Shown here in pieces: positions 35,569 to 43,733 of a stretch of 61,549 nucleotides of DNA. The translations under genes and the position numbers were made by a program. The notes under the pieces were generated by a model. That model saw only the letters and a program-made list of their open reading frames with translations, did not search any database and had not been told where the DNA came from. Source of the stretch: a virus; IMG/VR virus record IMGVR_UViG_3300021225_000417, positions 1 through 61,549 of that record. One strand, given 5' to 3'. The first letter of the stretch is position 1. Each line of letters opens with the position of its first letter.

Positions 35569-37782
35569 ATGCCAGTGAGTGCAGACAGCGGCAAGGAATT
35601 CACGCGCCAAATGATGGCCGGTATCAAGCACGACAGGATGCTTGATATCGGCGTTGGTTGCGGCACCTACGCCAAACTTTTTCCAAAATCTTCGTGGGTC
35701 GGAGTAGAGGCGTGGGAGCCATATGTCTCTGAATTCGGCCTATTAGATCTTTACGAAAACCTTGTCGTCGCTGACGCCAGAACCGTTGATTATAATAGTC
35801 TCGGGCGATTTGATGTAGCCATCGCTGGCGACGTCCTTGAGCATATGACATCGGAGGAAGCGGCTGATCTCGTTGCGCGGCTCAAGGATGTCGCAGATTA
35901 TGTCTTCGTCAGCATTCCTCTTGGGCATTGCCCGCAAGATGCCGTCAACGGCAACGAATACGAGCGCCATATTGAGGATTGGAGCGACGAAAAGGTTCGT
36001 AAGGTTTTTGGCGAGCCTGTTGCGGCGCATATTGACTGGATTATTGGTGTCTATGTGTTCTCCAACAAGTCGGTTGCTGTTCCGAAGACGATCCATGTCA
36101 TTTGGGTTGGCGACGAAAGCATCCGTCCGGACAGGTTCATAGACAGTTGGCGTCATAAAAATCCTTCATGGTCTCTAAAAATATGGGGCAACAAAGAACT
36201 CGCGGAAACGAACTGGCAGAACAAGGCGCTGATTGATAGATATTACGCAGACGGGCAGTATTGCGGCGTAGCCGATCTCATGCGCTACGAGATATTGCTG
36301 AATGAAGGTGGATTTTGTGTTGACGCAGACAGTGAATGCGTCGCTACTCTCGATGACTTCCTGTTTCACTCTGATATTGTCTGCGCCTACGAGAGCGAGC
36401 AAGCGAGAGGCGGGACGGTTGCCGTAGGCAACATGGGCGCAAAAGCTGGCCTTCCATTCTTTCAAAGAATTATTGATAGCATCAAAGCGGACGAAAGTGC
36501 GCATGAGCGCCTCCCGTGGCTATCCACGGGCCCAACGGTCCTGACGCGCGAGATTGATGCCGACAGGCCAAATAGCATCAGCATCTTTCCGTCTTACACT
36601 TTTATTCCAAATCACTTTGCCGCCCCGGAATACGCCGGAGGAGGGAAAATCTACGCGAAACAATTCTGGGGCTCTACGAACAATAATTATGGCCGCATCG
36701 GCATGTATCGAAGCAAGCTAAAGATTTGCGTCTATTCAATCGCAAAAAATGAAGAGAAGTTCGTCGGTAGATGGGCGGGATCAGCCAATGGCGCAGATCT
36801 GATCTTTTTGGCGGATACCGGTAGCACTGACGGGACAGTCAATGAATGCGCAAAGCACGGCGTCGATGTGCGCCGCATCACGATTGATCCGTGGCGGTTT
36901 GACTATGCTCGCAATGCAGCGCTTGCGATGATCCCGGAAGACATAGACGTATGCATCAGTCTCGACCTCGACGAAGTTCTTTCCGATGGCTGGCGAGAAG
37001 AGATTGAGCGATCTTGGGCACATGACACGACCAGAATTCAGCACGCGTTCTCTTTCTCGCCCGGTCTTTATTACTACAATACGCGCATCCACGCCCGGCG
37101 GGGGTATTATTGGCGGCATATGTGTCACGAGATTGTTTGCCCCGCTCCCGGCGTTGTCGAGAGAATGGTCTTCAACGACAAAATTCTGATCTCTCACAAG
37201 CCCGACCAGACAAAGAGCCGCTCAGGCTATCTTGATCTTCTCGCCACTGCGGCAAGGGACGATCGGGCGTGCCCGAGAATGGCTTACTACTACGCCAGAG
37301 AGCTGAGCTATCGAGGGCTCTGGGCCGAATGCATTGCGGAGTTTGAGCGCTATTTGTCCATGCCAACAGCTGTCTGGAACAGTGAGAGATCCTTCGCCAT
37401 GAGAACCATCGCTCAAGGCTATGAAAATCTTGGCCAGCGGGATCGGGCAGAGGTTTTTTGGCTCAAGGCGGCGTCTGAGACGCCAGGTCAACGAGAGCCG
37501 TGGGTTGGTCTGGCGCAGCTTTATTACAATCAAGGGCGCTGGGATGAGTGCTTGAGCGCGGCGACGCGCGCATTGGCTATAAAAACACGAGAACTTGTAT
37601 ATACTGGAGACCCAGCGGCTTGGGGCGCTCAGCCTCATGATTTGGCGGCAATCGCGGCCTGGAACCTGGGTCTGATGAGCATTGCCGTTACTCAGGGCGA
37701 ACTTGCGCTGCAATTCTGCCCTGACGATCCAAGGTTAAAAGAGAACCTCTTATGGTTCCGAGGCGAGAAAAGGGCTGAGTGA
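35569..37782 (+). CDS. Trimodular methyltransferase-GT32-GT2-TPR fusion
   Basis: A 737-residue enzyme with four parts. Residues about 20-165: class I SAM methyltransferase (MLDIGVGCGTYAKLFP; AIAGDVLEHM). About 170-330: GT32-type glycosyltransferase (PKTIHVIWVGDESIRPDRFI; the DxD motif as GGFCVDADSE near 252). About 385-560: GT2-type glycosyltransferase (ICVYSIAKNEEKFVGRW; ADTGSTDGT; SLDLDEVLSDGWR with DxD near 465). About 570-737: TPR-like helices (YYARELSYRGLWAECIAEFE; WVGLAQLYYNQGRWDECLSA). All active-site motifs are present. It probably builds and methylates a glycan. It lies 3 kb after the Thr-rich fibre, so the fibre is a possible substrate; host surface sugars are an alternative. The start follows GAAGGGGGAATGCGACC. 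Confidence 0.82.
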   Translation: MPVSADSGKEFTRQMMAGIKHDRMLDIGVGCGTYAKLFPKSSWVGVEAWEPYVSEFGLLDLYENLVVADARTVDYNSLGRFDVAIAGDVLEHMTSEEAADLVARLKDVADYVFVSIPLGHCPQDAVNGNEYERHIEDWSDEKVRKVFGEPVAAHIDWIIGVYVFSNKSVAVPKTIHVIWVGDESIRPDRFIDSWRHKNPSWSLKIWGNKELAETNWQNKALIDRYYADGQYCGVADLMRYEILLNEGGFCVDADSECVATLDDFLFHSDIVCAYESEQARGGTVAVGNMGAKAGLPFFQRIIDSIKADESAHERLPWLSTGPTVLTREIDADRPNSISIFPSYTFIPNHFAAPEYAGGGKIYAKQFWGSTNNNYGRIGMYRSKLKICVYSIAKNEEKFVGRWAGSANGADLIFLADTGSTDGTVNECAKHGVDVRRITIDPWRFDYARNAALAMIPEDIDVCISLDLDEVLSDGWREEIERSWAHDTTRIQHAFSFSPGLYYYNTRIHARRGYYWRHMCHEIVCPAPGVVERMVFNDKILISHKPDQTKSRSGYLDLLATAARDDRACPRMAYYYARELSYRGLWAECIAEFERYLSMPTAVWNSERSFAMRTIAQGYENLGQRDRAEVFWLKAASETPGQREPWVGLAQLYYNQGRWDECLSAATRALAIKTRELVYTGDPAAWGAQPHDLAAIAAWNLGLMSIAVTQGELALQFCPDDPRLKENLLWFRGEKRAE

Positions 37783-38039
37783 TGGACCACCAAACAATGT
37801 TTAACATCGGCATTGGCCTGATCAGCACTATGATGGGATGGTGGCTGAACAATGTTTGGTCCGCCCTCAAGGAGCTTCAATCTGTCGACAGAGAACTTGC
37901 TGAAAAGGTCGCCTCAATCGAAGTTTTGGTGGCGGGTAAATACGTCACCAGAGACGAATTCAATATGACATTAAATCAAGTATTTAGTAAATTAGATCGC
38001 ATAATTGACGCTTTGAACCAGAAGGTTGACCGACAATGA
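37782..38039 (+). CDS. Membrane-anchored coiled-coil protein of the lysis cassette
   Basis: An 85-residue protein: an N-terminal hydrophobic stretch (MFNIGIGLISTMMGWWLNNV) and a soluble coiled-coil part (LKELQSVDRELAEKVASIEV, FNMTLNQVFSKLDRIIDALN). Such proteins next to endolysins are common in phages and may be holin-associated. The ATG at 37782 overlaps the preceding stop (TGATG). It overlaps the endolysin start by four bases. Confidence 0.65.
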   Translation: MDHQTMFNIGIGLISTMMGWWLNNVWSALKELQSVDRELAEKVASIEVLVAGKYVTRDEFNMTLNQVFSKLDRIIDALNQKVDRQ

Positions 38040-38413
38040 CAAAACTCAATGCAACCTCAATTACACGCTTGCGCGGCGTAGACGCCAATCTGGTCGCGCT
38101 GGCGAAGAAGGCTCGCGAGATCAGTCCGATCCCGTTTGAGATCACCGAGGGCCTGCGCACGGCTGAGCGTCAGCGCTACCTCGTGAAGACCGGCAAGTCA
38201 CGCACGATGAAGTCGTATCACCTGCGCGGAAAGGCAATTGATTTCGTCGCCATGCCGGCCGGAAAAGTATCGTGGAGTTTGCCGGACTACAAAACCATCG
38301 TCGAGAAGGCTTTCAAGCCGGCCGCCAAGGCGCTGGGATTGTCGGACAAGATCACATATGGCATCTACTGGAAGTCGATTGTCGACGGACCTCATGTTCA
38401 AATCGAGACGTAA
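38036..38413 (+). CDS. Endolysin, L-alanyl-D-glutamate peptidase (T5-like, M15)
   Basis: A 125-residue cell-wall peptidase. The signature is EGLRTAERQRYLVKTGKSRT (about 38-57), SYHLRGKAIDFVAM (first zinc His and Asp, about 62-75) and DGPHVQIE (last His, near the C-terminus). It cleaves peptidoglycan stem peptides from the cytoplasmic side after holin opening. It has no signal peptide. It is followed by holin-like and spanin genes, a complete lysis cassette. Confidence 0.9.
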   Translation: MTKLNATSITRLRGVDANLVALAKKAREISPIPFEITEGLRTAERQRYLVKTGKSRTMKSYHLRGKAIDFVAMPAGKVSWSLPDYKTIVEKAFKPAAKALGLSDKITYGIYWKSIVDGPHVQIET

Positions 38414-38424
38414 GGAGAAAAACT

Positions 38425-38607
38425 ATGCCTGCAATTTTCAAAAACTGGATGACCACAATCCCGGGGATTTTGATGTTTCTGAGCGTCGCGTGGCGCGTAT
38501 ATCAGAACAAGACGATCACGCAAGAAGACATCACCGAGGTTCTCGCGGCCTTTGGCTTCATTGGCGCCAAGGACTTCAACGTGACTGGCGGGGACCGTCA
38601 GGCGTGA
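38425..38607 (+). CDS. Holin-like small membrane protein
   Basis: A 60-residue protein with a membrane segment near the N-terminus (TIPGILMFLSVAWRVYQNKT) and a second less hydrophobic helix (EVLAAFGFIGAKDFNVTGG). The ending AKDFNVTGG is seen in many small phage membrane proteins annotated as holin. TAAGGAGAAAAACT precedes the ATG. It would make the membrane holes for the endolysin. Confidence 0.62.
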   Translation: MPAIFKNWMTTIPGILMFLSVAWRVYQNKTITQEDITEVLAAFGFIGAKDFNVTGGDRQA

Positions 38608-38840
38608 TTTCTTACGCCCTGAGCATCATCAGCAGCCTTTTCTGGGCTGCTGGTAAGCTTTTTGAGTGGCTCTACGCGCGCCAGCTTGTCGACGCCGGTA
38701 AGACGCAGGCGGAGCTTGAGGCGCTGAGAAAGCAGGTTCAGGATGCGCAAGTTGCTGTCGCCGCTCGCGAGGCTGTTCGGGCTGATGTCGCTCTCAACCC
38801 TGATGGGGTGCCAGACGACGACCCGTTCCTTCGAGACTGA
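38604..38840 (+). CDS. Inner-membrane spanin (Rz-like)
   Basis: A 78-residue protein, GTG start overlapping the holin stop (GTGA). An N-terminal membrane anchor (ISYALSIISSLFWAAGKLFE) is followed by a coiled-coil periplasmic region (KTQAELEALRKQVQDAQVAV). This is the i-spanin arrangement. Its 3' part overlaps the lipoprotein spanin gene in another frame, typical of Rz/Rz1 pairs. The pair fuses inner and outer membranes at lysis. Confidence 0.72.
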   Translation: MISYALSIISSLFWAAGKLFEWLYARQLVDAGKTQAELEALRKQVQDAQVAVAAREAVRADVALNPDGVPDDDPFLRD

Positions 38841-38982
38841 CACGGGCTTCTGCCAGATTTCGCGGGCCATTTACTACAGCCGGCGCGACACGGCTCCGAC
38901 CATCGCTCAAATCCGCGAGCACAACGCGGTTGGCGTCGCGCTCAAATGTGGGTGGCTTCCGGCAAAAAAGGCCAAGCGATGA
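38743..38982 (+). CDS. Outer-membrane lipoprotein spanin (Rz1-like)
   Basis: A 79-residue protein with a lipoprotein signal: MRKLLSPLARLFGLMSLSTL followed by lipobox MGC. The mature part is short and basic with two further Cys. It starts inside the i-spanin gene in another frame. No classical Pro-rich stretch is visible, which makes it slightly unusual for an o-spanin. It may alternatively be another small lipoprotein, but position and overlap favour a spanin. Confidence 0.7.
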   Translation: MRKLLSPLARLFGLMSLSTLMGCQTTTRSFETDTGFCQISRAIYYSRRDTAPTIAQIREHNAVGVALKCGWLPAKKAKR

Positions 38983-39167
38983 GCGAGGTCATAAATCTAA
39001 ATGAAGGAGCCGAGATCGTGATGCTTCGGCGTGAGCTTCGAGAGTGGCGCCGGCGGAACGACCTGGCTTATCAGGAAGGCTGGGACTGGCGAGCACGCGA
39101 GATCATTGCCCTCGAAATCAGGCGACTGAGGATGGCTATCCGGGAAAGAACCGGATCGCCGGCGTAG
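38979..39167 (+). CDS. Small Arg-rich helical protein
   Basis: A 62-residue charged helical protein (VMLRRELREWRRRNDLAYQE, REIIALEIRRLRMAIRERTG). It overlaps the spanin stop (ATGA). Its role is unknown; last gene of the lysis block. Confidence 0.55.
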   Translation: MSEVINLNEGAEIVMLRRELREWRRRNDLAYQEGWDWRAREIIALEIRRLRMAIRERTGSPA

Positions 39168-39217
39168 GACGCTCGGCCGATATGTGATAGGATCGCCCGG
39201 AATTTGGGGTTTCGGAC

Positions 39218-39967
39218 ATGACAACAGGTCTCAGCTACGCCGGCACGGTGGCCAACACCAGAAGCTACAAGACGCAAATCGCGACTATGGCGGTGGTCGA
39301 CGAGACTGACGTCAATTTTCTTGAGATCCTGCCAATGGCGATCAGCTATGCGGAAAACCGCATCTATCGCGAGGTGGATTTCCTTTTCACCTCGATCGCC
39401 ACGACGGCCTATTCATGCACAATCGGATCGCGCATCATTGCAGTTCCAAGCGGAACGTTCGTCGTCCCAGAGCAAATCAACATTATAACGCCATCGAGCG
39501 TCAGCGACCCGGACCTTGGGACGCGCAATCCATTGACAGCAACCACAAAGGAATTTCTTGATGCTGTATATGGTGTAGCGACCAGCAGGGGGCAGCCTCT
39601 TTATTTCGCACCATTCGACGACTACACCTTTCTTCTCGGTCCATATCCGGACCAGACATATACCGTCGAGATTGTCGGAACCTATCGCCCGCAAAGCCTC
39701 GGCGACGGAACCAACGGCACACAGACTACCACCTTCATCAGCCTTTATCTGCCAGAGCTGTTCATCATGGCGAGCATGATCTACGTCGCCGCCTATCAGA
39801 GAAACTTCAGCAGTGCGCAAGGAAATGATCCGGCAATGCCCGTGACGTATGAGACACAGTATCAGGCTCTATTGAAGAGCGCGCTCAACGAAGAGAACCG
39901 CAAGAAATTTGAGGCTGCGGCTTGGAGTTCGCAGAGCGTTTCCACCTCAGCAACACCGACGCGGTAA
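39218..39967 (+). CDS. Head-tail adaptor-like protein, copy 2
   Basis: A 249-residue protein: FLEILPMAISYAENRIYREV (about 28-47), SRIIAVPSGTFVVPEQINII, RGQPLYFAPFDDYTFLLGPY and YLPELFIMASMIYVAAYQRN follow the helix, beta-hairpin and helix order of phage adaptor proteins. It precedes the long hub-like protein. With the 26978 gene the genome has two proteins of this type, which could be two stacked rings of the neck. Confidence 0.62.
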   Translation: MTTGLSYAGTVANTRSYKTQIATMAVVDETDVNFLEILPMAISYAENRIYREVDFLFTSIATTAYSCTIGSRIIAVPSGTFVVPEQINIITPSSVSDPDLGTRNPLTATTKEFLDAVYGVATSRGQPLYFAPFDDYTFLLGPYPDQTYTVEIVGTYRPQSLGDGTNGTQTTTFISLYLPELFIMASMIYVAAYQRNFSSAQGNDPAMPVTYETQYQALLKSALNEENRKKFEAAAWSSQSVSTSATPTR

Positions 39968-39973
39968 TAATTT

Positions 39974-42337
39974 ATGGCCCACGCGACACTAAAGCTTCTT
40001 CCCGGCGTTGATCAGAACCGCACGCTTACGCTGAATGAAGCCGCTATTTCATATTCAAATCTCGTGCGTTTTGTTTTTGACAAGCAGGGTATTGGTCTTG
40101 TTCAAAAGCTTGGGGGCTGGCTCCGATATCCGACGAATTCTTCTGCGTCAAATGTCGGAACTGTTTGCCGGGCTCTTTGGGCATGGGAAGACACAAACGC
40201 CAACACATATCTTGGCGTTGGATGCCAAGGCACCAGCGTCAATGGAAATGGCCTCTCAATTATTTTTGGTGGAACGCGCCAAATTATTACGCCGCGCACG
40301 GACATACAGAATTTTCAGCTTCCTCCGCTTTTCCCGGCATCTGTTGACGGAGTTCAAACCACAAGCGGCAGCGCGATCGTTCAAATAAACGCAACCGGCT
40401 CAAATGTAGATGATTACGACAGCGTCTATATCCAGACACCAATTGCTGTCGGCGGCCTCGTTCTTTTTGGGACATATTCGTGTTCGTATTTAAGTCCCGA
40501 TGCGTTTCGAATTGTTTCTACAGACGCCTTGGGAGACCCCAAGGCGGCAACATCAACCGTCGGCGCTCCCGGCGGCGGCGCGGTCCCGACTTTCGATGCG
40601 ACAATCGGCGATGCCCTGATCACCGTTACATTGACGGCGCATGGGTATTTGGCTGGCGATACGTTCTCCGTTATTGTTCCTGTATTTTCCGGATCAATCA
40701 GGATTTATGGCAATTACACCGTCGTGCAGGTCTTGTCGGCGAATACATTTACAATTAGAGCCGATAACTCTGCGACATCAATCGTTCCGACCAGCGCCGT
40801 CACGACCGGGGCATCGGCAACGATCACATTCCCCGGCACCTATGTTTTCTCTGCTGGCGACACAATAACGGTTGCCGGCGCGACGCCGGCCGGGCTGAAT
40901 ACTGCGGGCGCGACCGTCACCGCGGCGACGGCGAACACCGTCACCTACGCCAACGCGACTGCGGCGGGAAGCTACGCCAGCATTGGTGGCACAATCTTCA
41001 ACACGCTGACGCTCATGAACCTCGGGCGCGCGCGCTATCTTTTCTATCGCACGCCCGGCCCAATCCCGACAGGCACGGGTTACGGTGTCGCCGGATACGG
41101 CGCCGGCGGATACGGCACGGGCGTCACCGCTTCCGGGTCTTCTGAAGGATCGCCGATCGACGTGACAGATTGGACGCTTGATAATTGGGGCGACACGCTG
41201 GTCGCATGCCCGGTGGGCGGCGGCATTTATACGTGGCAGCCCGCAACTGGCTCGACCGTCGCGTCAATCATCCCGCAGGCTCCGCCCGTGAATGACGGCA
41301 TGTTTGTCGCCATGCCGCAGCGGCAGATCATTTCGTGGGGAACAACCTTCACTGGCATTCAGGATCCGCTGCTTCTGCGCTGGTGCGACGTCAACGCCTA
41401 CAACTCGTGGATTGCGCTGCCAACCAATCAGGCGGGCTCCTATCGCATCCCGCGCGGGTCGAGCATTATCGCATGCATTCAGGGTCCCCAGCAGGGCCTC
41501 GTGTGGACAGACCTCGCCGTGTGGGCGATGCAATATGTTGGCCCTCCCTACGTCTACCAGTTCAATGAAATCGGAACCGGATGCGGGCTGATCGCGCGCA
41601 AGGCAGCGACGTCAATGAATGGCGTTGTCTACTGGATGGGGCAAAGCCAATTCTTCCGCCTTGGGCCATCTGGAGTTGAGCCGATAAAGTGTCCGATCTG
41701 GGATGTTATCTTTCAGGATCTGGATCGGAACAATGTCACAAAAATTCGCGCTGCAGCCAATTCGCGCTTCAGTGAAATTGCGTGGCACTATCCAACAACG
41801 ACCAACGGCGGCGAAGTCAGCGCATACGTTAAATACAATATTGCGCTCGACCAATGGGATTTCGGATATGACGTCAGCGGCGTCAGCGCCGCCCGCACGG
41901 CGTGGATTAATGAAAGCGTTCTGGGTCCGCCTATTGGGGCTGGCGTTCTTAATTCGCAGAACCTGATCTATCAGCACGAAACAAGCCCTGATGCTGATGG
42001 CGTCGTTATGCCGTCCGAGTTCCAGACCGGATATTTCTCGATGGCGGACGGAGAGTTCAAGGTTTTCGTGGATCAGGTGTGGCCCGATATGAAATGGGGC
42101 TACTACGGAGGTCAGCAAATTGCGCACGTTCAGCTGACATTTTTTGTCGCTGATTATCCAGAGGGTCCGGTTCGCACATACGGGCCATACTCAATGACCA
42201 ATCAAACGCAATTTCTTACGCCTCGCTTTCGTGGGCGTTTGATGTCAATCAAATTAAAAAGCGACAACGTAGAATTAAACACGTTTTGGCGTATTGGCGG
42301 AATGCGCTATCGGTTTGAGCAGGACGGAAAGTTCTAA
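39974..42337 (+). CDS. Tail hub/propeller-like protein (P22 gp10-like)
   Basis: A 787-residue beta-rich protein. After a start typical of virion hub proteins (KLLPGVDQNRTLTLNEAAIS), two Ig-like inserts occur (about 215-335). The C-terminal part resembles propeller-type tail proteins: GLIARKAATSMNGVVYWMGQ, FFRLGPSGVEPI, then NVTKIRAAANSRFSEIAWHY. In P22 gp10 closes the neck and carries the spikes. Its place after an adaptor gene fits. The similarity is by pattern only. Confidence 0.58.
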   Translation: MAHATLKLLPGVDQNRTLTLNEAAISYSNLVRFVFDKQGIGLVQKLGGWLRYPTNSSASNVGTVCRALWAWEDTNANTYLGVGCQGTSVNGNGLSIIFGGTRQIITPRTDIQNFQLPPLFPASVDGVQTTSGSAIVQINATGSNVDDYDSVYIQTPIAVGGLVLFGTYSCSYLSPDAFRIVSTDALGDPKAATSTVGAPGGGAVPTFDATIGDALITVTLTAHGYLAGDTFSVIVPVFSGSIRIYGNYTVVQVLSANTFTIRADNSATSIVPTSAVTTGASATITFPGTYVFSAGDTITVAGATPAGLNTAGATVTAATANTVTYANATAAGSYASIGGTIFNTLTLMNLGRARYLFYRTPGPIPTGTGYGVAGYGAGGYGTGVTASGSSEGSPIDVTDWTLDNWGDTLVACPVGGGIYTWQPATGSTVASIIPQAPPVNDGMFVAMPQRQIISWGTTFTGIQDPLLLRWCDVNAYNSWIALPTNQAGSYRIPRGSSIIACIQGPQQGLVWTDLAVWAMQYVGPPYVYQFNEIGTGCGLIARKAATSMNGVVYWMGQSQFFRLGPSGVEPIKCPIWDVIFQDLDRNNVTKIRAAANSRFSEIAWHYPTTTNGGEVSAYVKYNIALDQWDFGYDVSGVSAARTAWINESVLGPPIGAGVLNSQNLIYQHETSPDADGVVMPSEFQTGYFSMADGEFKVFVDQVWPDMKWGYYGGQQIAHVQLTFFVADYPEGPVRTYGPYSMTNQTQFLTPRFRGRLMSIKLKSDNVELNTFWRIGGMRYRFEQDGKF

Positions 42338-42690
42338 TGGCAACCCTTGATGATGTCGTGACGGTCCAGAAAAACGGGGTCATCGGCCTCAATAATCTTT
42401 CGACGACTGTCACATACCTTAATGGCGAGCAGACGAGCGCGACAGTCACTGCTTCGACGCTTGTCTTCGCAGGCGCCGGTCGTCTGGTGAATGTTTCTGT
42501 CGTAGTCGCCGGCAGCGCGTCCGGGTTTATCCATAACGCCGCGACGACGGCGCTCGCGGCTGCATCGAATGCGTTGTTTGCGACGCCGACGACGCCGGGT
42601 GTGTTTCAGGTTGGCCAACACTTTACCAACGGACTTGTGATTTCCCCGGGAACGGGGCAGTCGATCAATGTCACTTACTCAACGGATTAA
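42337..42690 (+). CDS. Small beta-rich virion protein
   Basis: A 117-residue beta protein (STLVFAGAGRLVNVSVVVAG, SASGFIHNAAT). It is coupled by TAATGG to the hub gene. Probably a minor head or tail surface protein; no family name. Confidence 0.58.
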   Translation: MATLDDVVTVQKNGVIGLNNLSTTVTYLNGEQTSATVTASTLVFAGAGRLVNVSVVVAGSASGFIHNAATTALAAASNALFATPTTPGVFQVGQHFTNGLVISPGTGQSINVTYSTD

Positions 42691-42693
42691 ATC

Positions 42694-43197
42694 ATGCCGC
42701 TGCACAAAGGAAAATCGCAAGATGTCATTTCGGAGAATATCTCTGAAATGGTGCGCGCAGGCCATCCCCAGAAGCAGGCGGTCGCGGCGGCATTAAATGA
42801 GGCGCGTCAGTCGAAGGCGCGCGGTGGCGCGTCTGCAAAAATCCACGTTGGCCCGATCCACAGTCCTGTCGCCGGACGAACTGACCACTTGCCGATCAAT
42901 GTCCCGTCGGGTTCATACGTCATACCGGCCGATATTATTTCCGCGATGGGCGAGGGAAACACGATGGCTGGCTTTCGGGTCGGCAACAAGATTTTCGGAA
43001 AGCAGGCTCTGGGCGACGAGCCGGGCGTAGAGATTGTCGCCGCAGGCGGCGAATATGTTATCTCGCCTGCAAACGTCGCCCGCATTGGCGGCGGCGACAT
43101 TGATCGCGGACACAAGACGCTTGATGAATTCGTGGTCGATTATCGGGCCAGAACGGTGAAGACGCTGAAGTCTTTGCCTGGGCCAAAGAAGGACTAG
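42694..43197 (+). CDS. Conserved virion-associated protein
   Basis: A 167-residue protein in two parts. The N-terminus ([20 protein letters not shown], then [15 protein letters not shown]) is a short module found on many phage proteins. Then [40 protein letters not shown] and [20 protein letters not shown] form a conserved domain of unknown function common beside ejection proteins. Lysines and GG tags recall other virion proteins here. Confidence 0.65.
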   Translation: MPLHKGKSQDVISENISEMVRAGHPQKQAVAAALNEARQSKARGGASAKIHVGPIHSPVAGRTDHLPINVPSGSYVIPADIISAMGEGNTMAGFRVGNKIFGKQALGDEPGVEIVAAGGEYVISPANVARIGGGDIDRGHKTLDEFVVDYRARTVKTLKSLPGPKKD

Positions 43198-43217
43198 CGC
43201 GCAAGAAGGGGGCCGCT

Positions 43218-43706
43218 ATGAATGACGTGAAGGTTCGCATTGGGGTGCCAGAAGATATGGACGCCGTCATGGAAATGGCGCTTCGGGTATGTGAGGAAAA
43301 CGGCATATCGGAGCCGAACATCCAAAAGATCGCCGCCGACATCTGGCCGTCGCTTCATGCCCACCACGGGCTTGTAGGCGTCGTTGGCGAGCCGGGCGGC
43401 CAGCTTGAGGGCTTCGTTTTGCTCAGACTTGGCACGATGTGGTATAGTGACAGTCCAATCATTGAGGAAAAAACCGTCTTCGTGCTTCCGGAGTTCAGGA
43501 ATGCACCAGGCGGCAGGGCAACAAAATTGTGCGAGTTCAGCAAGCAGGTTGCCGACGAACTGAAGTTCCCTCTGATTATCGGGATCATTTCCAATAATCG
43601 GACGAAGAGCAAGGTTCGGATGTATGAGCGGCTCTTTGGCGAGCCGGCCGGTGCGTTCTTCCTTTATGGAGCGCATACCGGCGAATGGAAGGCGGCGGCG
43701 GAGTGA
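43218..43706 (+). CDS. GNAT-family acetyltransferase
   Basis: A 162-residue protein with the GNAT fold pattern: VRIGVPEDMDAVMEMALRVC (beta1-alpha1), EGFVLLRLGTMW (beta4), then VFVLPEFRNAPGGRATKLCE, where R-N-x-P-G-G-R-A corresponds to the acetyl-CoA pyrophosphate loop. The substrate is unknown. Similar phage GNATs lie among virion genes; acetylation of a virion or injected protein is possible. Ribosome site GAAGGGGGCCGCT. Confidence 0.72.
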   Translation: MNDVKVRIGVPEDMDAVMEMALRVCEENGISEPNIQKIAADIWPSLHAHHGLVGVVGEPGGQLEGFVLLRLGTMWYSDSPIIEEKTVFVLPEFRNAPGGRATKLCEFSKQVADELKFPLIIGIISNNRTKSKVRMYERLFGEPAGAFFLYGAHTGEWKAAAE

Positions 43707-43733
43707 TCCGCGCGCACACAAGGAGAGCGCAGC

